Part shown: piece by piece, positions 17,963-26,639 of the stretch
Layout: the number at the start of each line of letters is the position of its first letter
Numbering within the stretch: the stretch's first letter is position 1
Assembly: GCA_022824225.1 (NCBI GenBank)
Contig: JAJEAH010000049.1
Coordinates: forward strand, 1-54,456
Source of the DNA: Chloroflexota bacterium
Lineage (GTDB): Bacteria; Chloroflexota; UBA11872; VXOZ01
Reading direction: 5' to 3'
Length of the DNA: 54,456 nucleotides
The notes under the pieces: generated by a model
What the model was told of the DNA's origin: nothing
What the model saw: only the letters and a program-made list of their open reading frames with translations
The model's database searches: none
Position numbers and translations under genes: made by a program

Positions 17963-18187
17963 TTGGATTAGTCGCTCCGTTCGGAATGACATTCGATACA
18001 CCCTTCGCGCTACCTCTTCACCCCCTCCCCCGTCTCCCCGCCTTCTACAACATACAAATGACATGAGATCTAGCCCAACAAGGCGATCAAGTCAAAAGCT
18101 ACTGATACCCCAACGCCGGTCATTTGCAAACTCTTGGCCACAGAGCGAGCACCGGTCGCACTGGACGCCGGGTCGTGAGTGCGCTGA

Positions 18188-19633
18188 CTACGTTTCAGAT
18201 GACTCTGGCGGCTCGTCAGTCTCCGGTGAGGCATCTTGCCCTTTCGCGGCCTGACCCGTTGCGCGCCGCTCAAGGCGCTCAGCCAACTCGCGCTCAAAGC
18301 CCTGGGTGCCCGGCTCGTAGAACCGCCTGCCCTGCAGTTCTTGAGGCATGTAGGTTTCCTCTACCCAGTTGCCTTCGAACGAATGGGGATACTGGTAGTC
18401 TTTCCCGTGCCCAAACGCCGCCATCAGGCCAGTGGGCGCGTTGCGCAGATGCAGGGGCACGCTGCGATTGCCCGTTTCCTGCACTGCATCCTTGGCGGCG
18501 GCATAGGCGCGCAACGCCGAATTGCTCTTTGGCGCCGCGGCGAGGTAGAGAGCCGCCTGGGTCAATGGAAAGAGGCCCTCGGGCATGCCGATGAAGTGCA
18601 CGGCCTGTTGCGCCGCCACGGCAACGCTGAGCGCCTGCGGGTCGGCCAGGCCAATATCCTCAGAAGCGAGGATAACCATACGCCGCACCACAAACAAAGG
18701 GTCCTCGCCGCCCTCTAACATCCGCGCGAGCCAATAGACCGCGGCATCGGGATCGCTGCCGCGCACGCTCTTGATGAAGGCCGAAATGAGATCGTAGTGA
18801 AAGTCGCCGTGCTTGTCGTGGGGCAGCACGCGCCGTTGCAGCGCCTTGACCATGTCGTCCTGGGTGACGCAGCGACGGCCGGAGTCGTCAGGCGCGACAA
18901 GCGTCGCGGCGAGTTCTAGCGCGTTCAACGCAACCCGGGCATCGCCGTCGGCCATGCGCGCCAGGAACGAGAGCGCCTCCGGCTGCACTGTCACCCGTTG
19001 CTCGCCAAGACCGCGGGCCGTGTCACCCAAACTGCGCTCGACGAGAGTCAGCACTTCGGCGTTGGTGAGGGGCTCCAGCTTGTAGACTCGCGTGCGCGAC
19101 AGCAGGGGCGCATTGACTTCGAAGGACGGGTTTTCCGTAGTGGCGCCAATGAGCGTCACCGTGCCGTCCTCTACGAAGGGCAGGATGGCGTCTTGCTGGC
19201 TCTTGGAGAACCGGTGTATCTCATCGATGAAGAGAATTGTGCGCTGGCCCGTGAGGTCCAGCCGCGTCTGGGCTTCCTCGACTACCTTGCGCAAGTCGGC
19301 CACACCGGCGCTCACAGCGCTCAGACCGGCAATCTTCGCTTTGGCGGTCCGGCCGATGATGGCGGCCAAGGAGGTCTTGCCGGAGCCGGGAGGCCCCCAG
19401 AGCACCATGGACGGGATACGGTCCAGAGCGATTGCCTGACGTAGCACGCCCTTTGCTCCCAGCAAATGGGCTTGTCCCACATACTCATCCAGCGTGCGGG
19501 GACGCATGCGCGTCGCCAACGGCGCGGCATCCTCGGGAGTGGATGCGGGAGGATGGGGAGTACGGCCAGCGGACGCGGCAGGCTCAGGCAGAAGCGAGGG
19601 AGGCGAGTCATGTGGAGGCGATTTCCGCCGCAT
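18188..19633 (-). CDS. rarA: Replication-associated recombination protein A, AAA+ ATPase
   Basis: This is a RarA/MgsA clamp-loader-like ATPase that acts at stalled replication forks. In 481 residues it has a Pro-rich N-terminal extension, then MRPRTLDEYVGQAHLLG, Walker A GPPGSGKTS (about 80-88), Walker B ILFIDEIHRFSKSQQDA (about 133), sensor 1 GATTENPSFEVN, and the RarA C-terminal domain ending with YQYPHSFEGNWVEETYMP. The start at 19633 has AAAGGCGG about 10 bp upstream; a start at 19702 would add 23 residues. The family usually has about 430 residues. Confidence 0.95.
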   Translation of the reverse strand: MRRKSPPHDSPPSLLPEPAASAGRTPHPPASTPEDAAPLATRMRPRTLDEYVGQAHLLGAKGVLRQAIALDRIPSMVLWGPPGSGKTSLAAIIGRTAKAKIAGLSAVSAGVADLRKVVEEAQTRLDLTGQRTILFIDEIHRFSKSQQDAILPFVEDGTVTLIGATTENPSFEVNAPLLSRTRVYKLEPLTNAEVLTLVERSLGDTARGLGEQRVTVQPEALSFLARMADGDARVALNALELAATLVAPDDSGRRCVTQDDMVKALQRRVLPHDKHGDFHYDLISAFIKSVRGSDPDAAVYWLARMLEGGEDPLFVVRRMVILASEDIGLADPQALSVAVAAQQAVHFIGMPEGLFPLTQAALYLAAAPKSNSALRAYAAAKDAVQETGNRSVPLHLRNAPTGLMAAFGHGKDYQYPHSFEGNWVEETYMPQELQGRRFYEPGTQGFERELAERLERRATGQAAKGQDASPETDEPPESSET

Positions 19634-19721
19634 CGCTTCACCCGCCTTTCTGTGCGCCACGGACGACGCGCCGCCAAGAGCGCCAGCATGACCGCCGCCC
19701 ATTCCGGCGGCGAATGGACGT

Positions 19722-20222
19722 CTAGCCGACGAAACGCTTCAGAACTGTCTGCACGGCGTTTTCTTTTTCGGAGGGAATGTAGAGCTTCTGCTTGGTCGGC
19801 CGCTCGCCCTTGCCTTCCAGGGTAGCGACGCCGTTTGCCACTTCGTAGCGGCGAAAGCTCTCCCACTTGTGCGTCTGGCCGTTGCTGAGCGTATACCCTT
19901 CTGTGGTGAAGATGTACGAAATCGGGATAAAGGCCGCAGCAAGCACGGCGATCATGATCATCAACTCAGTGCCCGGCAACATGAAAGAGAATTGGATACC
20001 CTCTACCGGGATTTGGTTGACGAAGAGCAGCAACAGCAGGGGAATGAGCGTGGGCCGAAAGACGAGGACCTTCTCGCGGAGGCCAAGCCTAACTCTGCCA
20101 ATGGTCTGCCCGGGCCGCTTGGGCGCAAACGGCAGGTAGATGCGCAAGAAGAGCAGCGCCAGCAGAAAGCTCGCCAGTGACGTGCCGATGATTTGCGAGA
20201 ATGTGGTGCCTTGCTCAAACAT
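19722..20222 (-). CDS. Hypothetical membrane protein, four-helix with C-terminal cytoplasmic domain
   Basis: This is a 166-residue protein of unknown function. A first helix (about 12-31) is followed by a basic loop, then two to three helices at about 55-110 (PLLLLLFVNQI, LMIMIAVLAAAFIPISYIF). The soluble C-terminal domain has a W-x2-F-x2-Y pattern (KWESFRRYE) and ends with YIPSEKENAVQTVLKRFVG. That layout recalls DUF5673-type PH-like membrane proteins, a weak comparison. GGTGG lies upstream of the ATG. It is on the same strand as rarA, 88 bp upstream of it. Confidence 0.65.
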   Translation of the reverse strand: MFEQGTTFSQIIGTSLASFLLALLFLRIYLPFAPKRPGQTIGRVRLGLREKVLVFRPTLIPLLLLLFVNQIPVEGIQFSFMLPGTELMIMIAVLAAAFIPISYIFTTEGYTLSNGQTHKWESFRRYEVANGVATLEGKGERPTKQKLYIPSEKENAVQTVLKRFVG

Positions 20223-20318
20223 GATTCCACCACGAGGCTACCTGCGAATGAGTCTCGGGCGGCTCTGCCACTGGACGTACCGCGTGAGGGGCAGGGGCGG
20301 CAATTGGACGGCAGACTC

Positions 20319-20702
20319 TCATTGCAGCACGAAGGTAAGCACTACCAGCACGATCAACATGCCCAGCGAGAGCAGGCCGATGCGGGCCAGATCGCCGCGC
20401 ACGTGGTCGAGTTCCTGGACGGGAAGTTCCACCAGATGCGAGCGTTTGCGGCGCGTTGGCCATGCCATCTTGGCCGGGGTCGACGCCACCGGCGCTAAAG
20501 CCACGGCAGGCGCGCTGTCTGGGGCCGGAGGGGATTCGGCAGGGGCTGAGGGACGAGATTCAGGTGTATCCGTCGTCGCGGGTGCGGATGCTGCCTCCCG
20601 AACGTCCGCGGCGCTGCCAGCCTGGTTTGGCCGCCGGACGGACTTGCGGGAACGCGATTGCCTACTCCGTCGGCTGTTTGACTTTCGCCTCTTCCTCGCC
20701 AT
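20319..20702 (-). CDS. Hypothetical basic protein with one C-terminal membrane helix
   Basis: This is a 127-residue protein I do not recognise. It starts with a very basic Arg/Ser-rich stretch (MARKRRKSNSRRSRQSRSRK), continues with an Ala/Pro-rich linker to about residue 75, then a basic patch WPTRRKRSH and a single helix LLSLGMLIVLVVLTFVLQ at the very end. This looks like a tail-anchored protein. The start at 20702 has GAGGAA 5 bp upstream, whereas the frame open to 20828 has no such site. The Arg-rich end might bind nucleic acid, but nothing shows this. Confidence 0.55.
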   Translation of the reverse strand: MARKRRKSNSRRSRQSRSRKSVRRPNQAGSAADVREAASAPATTDTPESRPSAPAESPPAPDSAPAVALAPVASTPAKMAWPTRRKRSHLVELPVQELDHVRGDLARIGLLSLGMLIVLVVLTFVLQ

Positions 20703-20927
20703 GGATTCCTCGCAAACGTAGACGTCTTGTTTCGTACGACGCGCCGCCTTGCTGGGTCGAACAAAGTCGACTTCACTGCTGGTCGGCAGTGCGACTCCAG
20801 CCAGACGCCAGTCGGCCGCTACTGGCAATCAGACCGCACCAAAATAGGCGACACCACAACCAATTATACCGCTTTCACGGCCCGGCGGCACAGTGCCCTA
20901 ACGCGGAAACCAGCACGGAATCCGCAG

Positions 20928-21689
20928 CTACGCTTGCAGCGCATCGACGAGCGCGCCGTAGTACCGCAGCAATTCTACAGGATCGGAAGACTCCTGAATC
21001 TCAGCGCAGAGCCATCCCGCATAGCCGTCCTCGGCGAGCAGGCCGAACAACTCGCGATAGGGATAGCCGCTGTGAAGCCGGTTTATGTGAATGTGGCGAA
21101 TGCGGTCGCGCACCAACGCGTAGCTCGCGGCGACTGAGCCGTCTGTCACGTCCTGCGGGTTCGAGTTCCAGCAGAGGAGGGCATTGGGGTGTTCGGCGTT
21201 GTCCATGATCTCCCGCACATTGGGCGGTTCGGCCGTGTCTCGCCCGTGCATTTCCAGCCAGACTTCCACGTTGAGATCGCCGGCCGCCTTGCCGACCTCG
21301 CTCAACGCCCTGCCGATTTGCGCCAAGGTCTGCTCTCTTGCCACGCCGGCCTCCACTTGCAAGCCGTTGGGACGTACTTTGATGCCCGCGGCGCCCACGT
21401 CGTGGGCAAGTTGGGCGAACTCTCTTGCGGTCTCGATGTTCTCCCGCACCGTGCCCTGATCAACCGCATGAAACTCACACGTGGTACCCAGCCCAATGAT
21501 GCTGACAGGCGAGTCCGCGAAACGCTGCCGTACCTCACGCCGTTGCTGGGCAGAAAGCGTGGGTTCCACACCGTGGGCGTGGGTGGTGCGCAACTCCACC
21601 CCGCCAATGCCCGCGGCCTCGCAGTTGGCAAGAATTGCCGGTATGTCCCAATCAGCCGCGATGTTGTACGTCACGATACCAAGACGCAT
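20928..21689 (-). CDS. Sugar phosphate isomerase/epimerase family protein (xylose-isomerase-like TIM barrel)
   Basis: This 253-residue protein has the AP endonuclease 2/xylose-isomerase-like TIM-barrel fold. It begins MRLGIVTYNIA with AGIGGVELRTTHAHG after the first helix. Probable metal ligands are the Glu in LNVEVWLEMHG, the Asn/Asp region LCWNSNPQD, HIHINRLH near residue 190, and the Glu in WLCAEIQESSD. The start at 21689 follows GAGGAG by about 10 bp; the longer frame adds an unlikely leader. Substrates vary widely in this family (hexuloses, inosose, hydroxypyruvate), so none is assigned. Confidence 0.8.
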   Translation of the reverse strand: MRLGIVTYNIAADWDIPAILANCEAAGIGGVELRTTHAHGVEPTLSAQQRREVRQRFADSPVSIIGLGTTCEFHAVDQGTVRENIETAREFAQLAHDVGAAGIKVRPNGLQVEAGVAREQTLAQIGRALSEVGKAAGDLNVEVWLEMHGRDTAEPPNVREIMDNAEHPNALLCWNSNPQDVTDGSVAASYALVRDRIRHIHINRLHSGYPYRELFGLLAEDGYAGWLCAEIQESSDPVELLRYYGALVDALQA

Positions 21690-22032
21690 GGTGCATTCGC
21701 TCCTCACAGAATGGCGCATGAAATGTGTGCCCACATGCTAGCACGAAGCCGGGGCGCAATTCATGTTGGCGCGACCGTCCTGCCAAGAGCCCCGATGATG
21801 CGGTCAAAATAGTGGAAGGAGTCCCTCCGGTCGCACGGCAGGAGTGGCGCGGGCTGCGCGCTGGCGTTGCCTCGTGGGAACGTGGGGCCGTGTTAGTAAG
21901 GCCGGGTCCCTCAGCGGCCTGAGCGCGGCAGTCGGCGCCGCCCTGCCCAAAGCAGGTCGTCAGGCTGCGCGCTACAATGGGTAGGTGGCGCTGACTTGTG
22001 GTCGCGAGGAGCGAGTGACTAGGGTTTAGGAC
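21690..22032. other. Divergent intergenic region between isomerase-like gene and EPS cluster
   Basis: This 343-bp stretch holds the presumed promoters of both directions. A TACAAT at 21973-21978 could be a -10 element for the EPS cluster, but no good -35 is placed 16-18 bp upstream. No gene is recognised. Confidence 0.35.
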
Positions 22033-23178
22033 ATGGAAATCGGGATCAATGCCCTCAAGCTCTTCACCTCCCACGACTACCGCAACGCCGGCGTCAGCCA
22101 CTATATCCGGCAGTTGTCGACCCACCTGCTCGATGTCGATAGCGCCAACCGCTATACGCTCTTCACCAACCACTTGATGCCAACGTGGCAAGAGCGCACC
22201 CGCAATGCGCCGCACATCGTTTCCAGCCGCTTCCCCACGGCGCGACCGGCGCTGCGCATTTTGTGGGAGCAGACCGTCTTGGCGTGGCACACCACGGGTG
22301 GTAAACTGGATGTGCTGCACTGCCCTTTGAACGTGATCCCTATGGCGGCAGCCTGCGCTACGGTTGTGACCGTTCACGACCTTGCGTTCTTACGCTATCC
22401 CAAGCTCTTTCCCCGCCTGAAGCAACGCTATCTCAAGCTCTTTACACGTCTATCTGCCCAGCGCGCCGGCGCCGTGATTGCGGTTTCCGCCAGTACGCGC
22501 GCTGATGTCATTGCAATGCTGTCAGTGCCGCCAGAACGAGTGAGCGTCGTCTACTCGGCGGCTGACCCGGATTTCAAGCCCTGCTCAGAGAGCGAACGAA
22601 AAGCGTTTCGCGAGAGCAAGGGCCTGACCGGCGGCTACGTGCTCTATGTGGGCACGCTGGAGCCACGCAAGAACGTGGACGTGCTGATCCGGGCATTTGG
22701 AACTGTGGTGCGCCAAGAACGCCTGCCGCATCGCTTGGTCTTGGTCGGCGCCAGGGGTTGGATGACCCAGCCTATAGGGGACGCCATCTTGGCCGCGGGA
22801 ATTGGCGACCGGTTGCTGGAGCCTGGTTACGTGGCGCGCGAGGAACTGCCGATGTGGTATAGCTGCGCAGACCTGCTCGTGTATCCATCATCCTATGAGG
22901 GATTCGGCTATCCGCTGCTGGAAGCCATGGCCGCGGGCACGCCCGTAATCGCGTCGAATACGTCCTCCATGCCGGAAGTGGCGGGCGCTGCGGGCCTGCT
23001 TGTTCCCCCGCGGTCGGAGCAAGAGCTCGCCTGCGCCGTCACGCAGGTGCTTACCGATCGTGCGCTCGCCGACTCCATGCGCGAGCGCGGCCTGACGCAA
23101 GCGGCTCGCTTCACATGGTCGGATTCCGTGGGCGTCTGCCTGCAACTCTATGAAGCTCTTGGCTCCCACCCGCCGTAG
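22033..23178 (+). CDS. Glycosyltransferase family 4 protein
   Basis: This is a 381-residue retaining GT-B glycosyltransferase, the first gene of the EPS cluster. The N-terminal half has HDLAFLRYPKLFP and the pattern AVIAVSASTRADVI; the C-terminal half has VGTLEPRKNVDVLIRAF and the nucleotide-sugar site YEGFGYPLLEAMAAGTPVIASN. This closely follows the GT4 pattern of mannosyl- or rhamnosyl-transferases in surface polysaccharide clusters. Donor and acceptor are not deducible. The polyprenyl glycosylphosphotransferase follows 11 bp later. Confidence 0.9.
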   Translation: MEIGINALKLFTSHDYRNAGVSHYIRQLSTHLLDVDSANRYTLFTNHLMPTWQERTRNAPHIVSSRFPTARPALRILWEQTVLAWHTTGGKLDVLHCPLNVIPMAAACATVVTVHDLAFLRYPKLFPRLKQRYLKLFTRLSAQRAGAVIAVSASTRADVIAMLSVPPERVSVVYSAADPDFKPCSESERKAFRESKGLTGGYVLYVGTLEPRKNVDVLIRAFGTVVRQERLPHRLVLVGARGWMTQPIGDAILAAGIGDRLLEPGYVAREELPMWYSCADLLVYPSSYEGFGYPLLEAMAAGTPVIASNTSSMPEVAGAAGLLVPPRSEQELACAVTQVLTDRALADSMRERGLTQAARFTWSDSVGVCLQLYEALGSHPP

Positions 23179-23189
23179 GCGAATAAACT

Positions 23190-24656
23190 ATGATTGCTCC
23201 CATGGTCTCGCCACCCAAAGTAAGACGACGGAACCGCGTAACCGCCCACGTGCTGGTGTTCTTCCTTGACCTGGCATTGGCCGGTGTTGCCACCTTCGTA
23301 TCCTGGTGGTTGCGGTATGAATTGGGCATCGGGCCGGACCTGACGGAATTCCAGCGCCAGGAATTCTCCGTCTATCGGCCTGTCCTCTTTGCGCATGTCA
23401 CGCTTGTGTTCATTGCCTTTCAAATCACGCGCGTCTATCGACTGCGCCGCACAACGGGCCTGGTAGAGGAACTTGGCCGCATCTTTCTCGGCGCGACCCT
23501 GGCGGCATTCTTCCTGACCGCTGTGTTTTTCTTGTGGCGGCCGGCCGGCTACGCCGGCTACTCACGCGGCATGTTCATCCTGCTCTGGCTCAGTACGCCG
23601 GCCATCGTAGGCGCCAGCCGCTTGTTGCTGCGTTTCGTGGTGGATATGCTGCGCCGGCGCGGACGCTTGCTAGACCAGCTTGTGGTCGTGGGCGGCGGCA
23701 TGCACGGCAAGATGATTATGCAACAAGTGGTGACCCAGCCCGGCTTGGGGTACCGGCTCGTTGGCTTTCTGGATGACGACCATTTCTCCCGCGGCGCGCA
23801 TTTCGGTCGTATCAAAGTGCTTGGCCCCGTCGATCGGCTTGCCCAGGTTGTGCAGGCCCAGGGCGTAGATCACGTCATTATCGCCTTGCCAGCGACCGAA
23901 CACCGCAGCATCGCCGACATCATAGACCAGTGCAAGCAGCAGCGGGTCGGATTCTACTTGGTACCCGACCTATTCGAAATCCAACTCAATACCGTGGACT
24001 TGGACTCCATCGGGGGCATCCCCATCATCGGGCTCCGGGACGGCGGCATCGTGGGCTGGGACTTCTTTCTCAAGCGGCTGCTGGATGTCACCCTTTCTCT
24101 CGCGGTATTGGTGATCGGCAGTCCTGCTTTCCTCTTGATCTCCCTTGCCGTGAGAATCGAGTCGCGAGGACCTGCGTTCTACTCATCGGAACGTGTGGGC
24201 CATCATGGGAAGCCCTTCCGCATGGTTAAATTCCGCTCCATGCGCGAGGACGCGGACCAGATGCGGGACACGCTTGCGGAACACAACCAGGCTGACGGCC
24301 CGCTCTTCAAGATGGCAAACGATCCACGGCGCACCCGCATCGGCGCGTGGCTGCGCCGGCTGTCTCTGGATGAGTTGCCGCAGTTCTGGAATATCCTGCG
24401 GGGCGACATGAGCCTGGTGGGTCCCCGCGCGCCGCTGGCGGAAGAGGTAGAACAGTATGAGGAGTGGCAGAAGAAGCGGTTGATCGTCAAACCCGGCCTC
24501 ACCGGACTGTGGCAAGTGAACGGACGGAGTAACGTGCCGTTCGAAGAAATGGTAATGATGGACATCTACTACATTGACAATTGGTCGCTCGGTCTTGACA
24601 TTAATCTCATTATCCGCACCATTCCGGCGGTTGTGGCCCGGCGCGGGGCGTATTGA
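23190..24656 (+). CDS. Exopolysaccharide polyprenyl glycosylphosphotransferase
   Basis: This 488-residue membrane enzyme loads the first sugar phosphate onto undecaprenyl phosphate. Four N-terminal helices (about 10-140) are followed by a Rossmann-like domain with VVVGGGMHGKMIMQQV (about 165-180) and a further helix. The catalytic bacterial sugar transferase domain has KRLLDVTLSLAVLVI, KPFRMVKFRSMREDAD, RRLSLDELPQFWNILRGDMS, LVGPRAPL and KPGLTGLWQVNGRSNV. The whole is WbaP/CpsE-like. Its stop lies 35 bp before the ATG chosen for the next gene. Confidence 0.94.
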   Translation: MIAPMVSPPKVRRRNRVTAHVLVFFLDLALAGVATFVSWWLRYELGIGPDLTEFQRQEFSVYRPVLFAHVTLVFIAFQITRVYRLRRTTGLVEELGRIFLGATLAAFFLTAVFFLWRPAGYAGYSRGMFILLWLSTPAIVGASRLLLRFVVDMLRRRGRLLDQLVVVGGGMHGKMIMQQVVTQPGLGYRLVGFLDDDHFSRGAHFGRIKVLGPVDRLAQVVQAQGVDHVIIALPATEHRSIADIIDQCKQQRVGFYLVPDLFEIQLNTVDLDSIGGIPIIGLRDGGIVGWDFFLKRLLDVTLSLAVLVIGSPAFLLISLAVRIESRGPAFYSSERVGHHGKPFRMVKFRSMREDADQMRDTLAEHNQADGPLFKMANDPRRTRIGAWLRRLSLDELPQFWNILRGDMSLVGPRAPLAEEVEQYEEWQKKRLIVKPGLTGLWQVNGRSNVPFEEMVMMDIYYIDNWSLGLDINLIIRTIPAVVARRGAY

Positions 24657-24691
24657 GCAGAGCGATAGCGGGTAAAGGCCAGGCTCCCACG

Positions 24692-25843
24692 ATGCGAGTC
24701 GCACTCGTACATGACTATCTCAACCAGATGGGCGGCGCGGAGAACGTGCTGCTCACGCTGCACGAGATCTTTCCGGGCGCGCCCATCTACACCTCGTTCT
24801 ATCGACCGGAAGACATGCCGCCGGCATTCCGCGATCTGGACATTCGCACGACGATTCTACAGCGGTTCGGCCCGTTTACGCGCTACCCGCGCCACCAAAG
24901 GCTGCTGCCATTCTATCCGGTAGCGTTCGAGGACCTGGATCTCCGCCAGTACGATATTGTGATCAGCAATAGCAGCGCGTGGTGCAAAGGGGTTATCACT
25001 CGCGAAGACTCGCGCCATATCTGCTATTGTCTCTCGCCCATGCGCTTTGCCTGGAACACCCACGAGTATCTTGCCGGCGAACGAATCGGCTGGGTAGCCC
25101 GCAAGTTGTTGCCGCCGCTGCTCACCCGCACGCGCACGTGGGACGTGGCCAGCAGCGCCCGTGTGGACGACTTCGTTGCAATATCCAGGGCGGTGGCTTC
25201 CCGCATCCGGAAATTCTACCGGCGCGAGGCCGCTGTCCTCTTTCCGCCGGTGGACACCACCCAGTTTGCGCCCATGCGGGACGTTGAGGACTATTTTCTT
25301 GTGGTTTCCCGGTTGGTACCGTACAAGCGGGTCGATTTGGCAATCCAGGCATTTAACCGGCTCGGCTTGCCGCTGCGCATCATTGGCGAGGGCCGCGACC
25401 GCACGCGCTTGGAGTCCATGGCACAGCCCAACATCCGGTTCTTAGGCTATGTCTCAGACGAGGAACGGCGGCGCCACTTTGCCCGGTGCCAGGCGCTCAT
25501 CTTTCCGGGAGAAGAAGACTTCGGCCTCGTGCCCGTGGAAACTCAGGCGTCGGGTCGGCCCGTCATTGCCTATGCCGCCGGGGGAGCGCTCGATACCGTT
25601 TTGGACGGCAAGACCGGCGTGTTCTTCACAGAGCGCACGGTGGAGGCGCTCTGTGCCGCCGTCGAACGCTTCCGTGCCGTCACTTTCAACAGCGACGACA
25701 TTGTCAACCATGCCGCCACGTTCGATACCGCAGTTTTCAAGGAAAAGCTCGCGGCATTCGTCGCGAGCACGGCGAACCCCGCGGAGGGCAGCCGCGGCAT
25801 GGATGCGGCGGAGAGCCAGGGAAATCCGCCCAATCTGCTATGA
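24692..25843 (+). CDS. Glycosyltransferase family 4 protein (WbaZ-like)
   Basis: This is a 383-residue GT-B glycosyltransferase. It starts MRVALVHDYLNQMGGAENVLL, then has SNSSAWCKGVITRED, LSPMRFAWNTHEY, VVSRLVPYKRVDLAIQAFN and FPGEEDFGLVPVETQASGRPVIAYAAGG. This is the pattern of WbaZ/mannosyltransferase-type enzymes that commonly sit beside a glycosylphosphotransferase and act early in repeat-unit assembly. I chose ATG 24692; a TTG at 24653 overlapping the previous stop would add 13 residues without family support. Confidence 0.88.
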   Translation: MRVALVHDYLNQMGGAENVLLTLHEIFPGAPIYTSFYRPEDMPPAFRDLDIRTTILQRFGPFTRYPRHQRLLPFYPVAFEDLDLRQYDIVISNSSAWCKGVITREDSRHICYCLSPMRFAWNTHEYLAGERIGWVARKLLPPLLTRTRTWDVASSARVDDFVAISRAVASRIRKFYRREAAVLFPPVDTTQFAPMRDVEDYFLVVSRLVPYKRVDLAIQAFNRLGLPLRIIGEGRDRTRLESMAQPNIRFLGYVSDEERRRHFARCQALIFPGEEDFGLVPVETQASGRPVIAYAAGGALDTVLDGKTGVFFTERTVEALCAAVERFRAVTFNSDDIVNHAATFDTAVFKEKLAAFVASTANPAEGSRGMDAAESQGNPPNLL

Positions 25844-25876
25844 TGGATAAGACCTCTCTGAATAATCAAGCTACCC

Positions 25877-26614
25877 ATGACCATTCAGTTCTACCTTAGA
25901 ATTCTCAGCGCCCGGAAACTGCTCATCCTGAGCGTCACCATCGTGGCATTCTTAGGCAGTGTGCTCCTGGCGCTGCTATGGCCGAACGCCTACGAGTCTT
26001 CAGTGCGATTGCACGTACAGCCGGTGCCTCCGGCGGCGAACGAGCAAGGCGACGCCTACTATTCGCCGGAATACTACCGCCAACTCATGGCGCAGTGGAA
26101 TGTCGAGGACTTTGACGAAATCGTGCAGGGCCTGGCGTTCGCCGGCCACATCGCCGCGATCCTGAGGGAACGCTACGATATCGTTCTGGCGCCGAAGGAG
26201 ATTGCGGACTCTCTGCACACGGACCGGCAGCAGCGCCTGCTGGAGTTGACGTTCACCAACTCCGAACCGCTAGTTGCCCTTGCGATGGCCGACGCCGCGG
26301 AGAACATCTTCGAGACGAGAGCCGCGGACCTGTCGGCTTTGGTCCGGGACGGCTACATCAGCATACAGGTAGTTGATCCGGCCAGTGAGCCGGAAGCTAC
26401 GTCCCTAGCGCGGCTGGGACTCGATATCATCACCCGCACAGCCGTCGCGTTTCTGCTCATTACCGGCTTCGCATTCCTGCTCGAAGTTATGTCAGGCCTG
26501 TGTCGATCGCGAGAAGACCTGGAGGAGACGTTGCGACTGCCAGTCCTCGTTGCGATCCCGCCGGTATCGGAACCCGAAGCAAACACCGCCCAGGCCGTAC
26601 CGCACAAGTCGTAG
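25877..26614 (+). CDS. Wzz-like polysaccharide chain-length protein (first of two)
   Basis: This is a 245-residue polysaccharide co-polymerase-like protein. It has an N-terminal helix (about 14-35), the typical beta pattern after it (PNAYESSVRLHVQP), a periplasmic alpha region with ALAMADAAENIFETRAADL, an IQVVDPASEP strand, and a second helix (about 190-210). The short cytoplasmic tail contains LEETLRLPVLVAIPPV, where a BY-kinase would dock. It is much shorter than the common 350-700 residues and lacks a long coiled coil. It controls chain length by inference from family and cluster. Confidence 0.75.
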   Translation: MTIQFYLRILSARKLLILSVTIVAFLGSVLLALLWPNAYESSVRLHVQPVPPAANEQGDAYYSPEYYRQLMAQWNVEDFDEIVQGLAFAGHIAAILRERYDIVLAPKEIADSLHTDRQQRLLELTFTNSEPLVALAMADAAENIFETRAADLSALVRDGYISIQVVDPASEPEATSLARLGLDIITRTAVAFLLITGFAFLLEVMSGLCRSREDLEETLRLPVLVAIPPVSEPEANTAQAVPHKS

Positions 26615-26639
26615 GCGAGGTTGTTGCAGGAAATTACAC

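Larger units (their letters stand above)
17463..18103 (-). mobile_element. MITE-like non-autonomous element, copy B
   Basis: This is a 641-bp second copy of the element at 11454-11926, in the opposite orientation. The ends AGTAGGTATTGGCTTAGGC (left, + strand) and AGTAGCTTTTGACTTGATC (right, - strand) form imperfect terminal inverted repeats. The copy is flanked by GATA on both sides (17459-17462 and 18104-18107), a possible 4-bp target duplication. It is longer than copy A because a 27-bp motif is expanded and there is an extra segment near 17601-17640. No transposase is encoded. It follows the CrtC-like gene and precedes the end of rarA. Confidence 0.75.

Noticed and set aside
17552-18064. 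Open frame on the - strand with a repeated peptide APTPNR-AL
   Set aside because: It is a by-product of the 27-bp tandem array and palindromic modules in element copy B; the opposite strand is equally open and there is no start signal or known protein.
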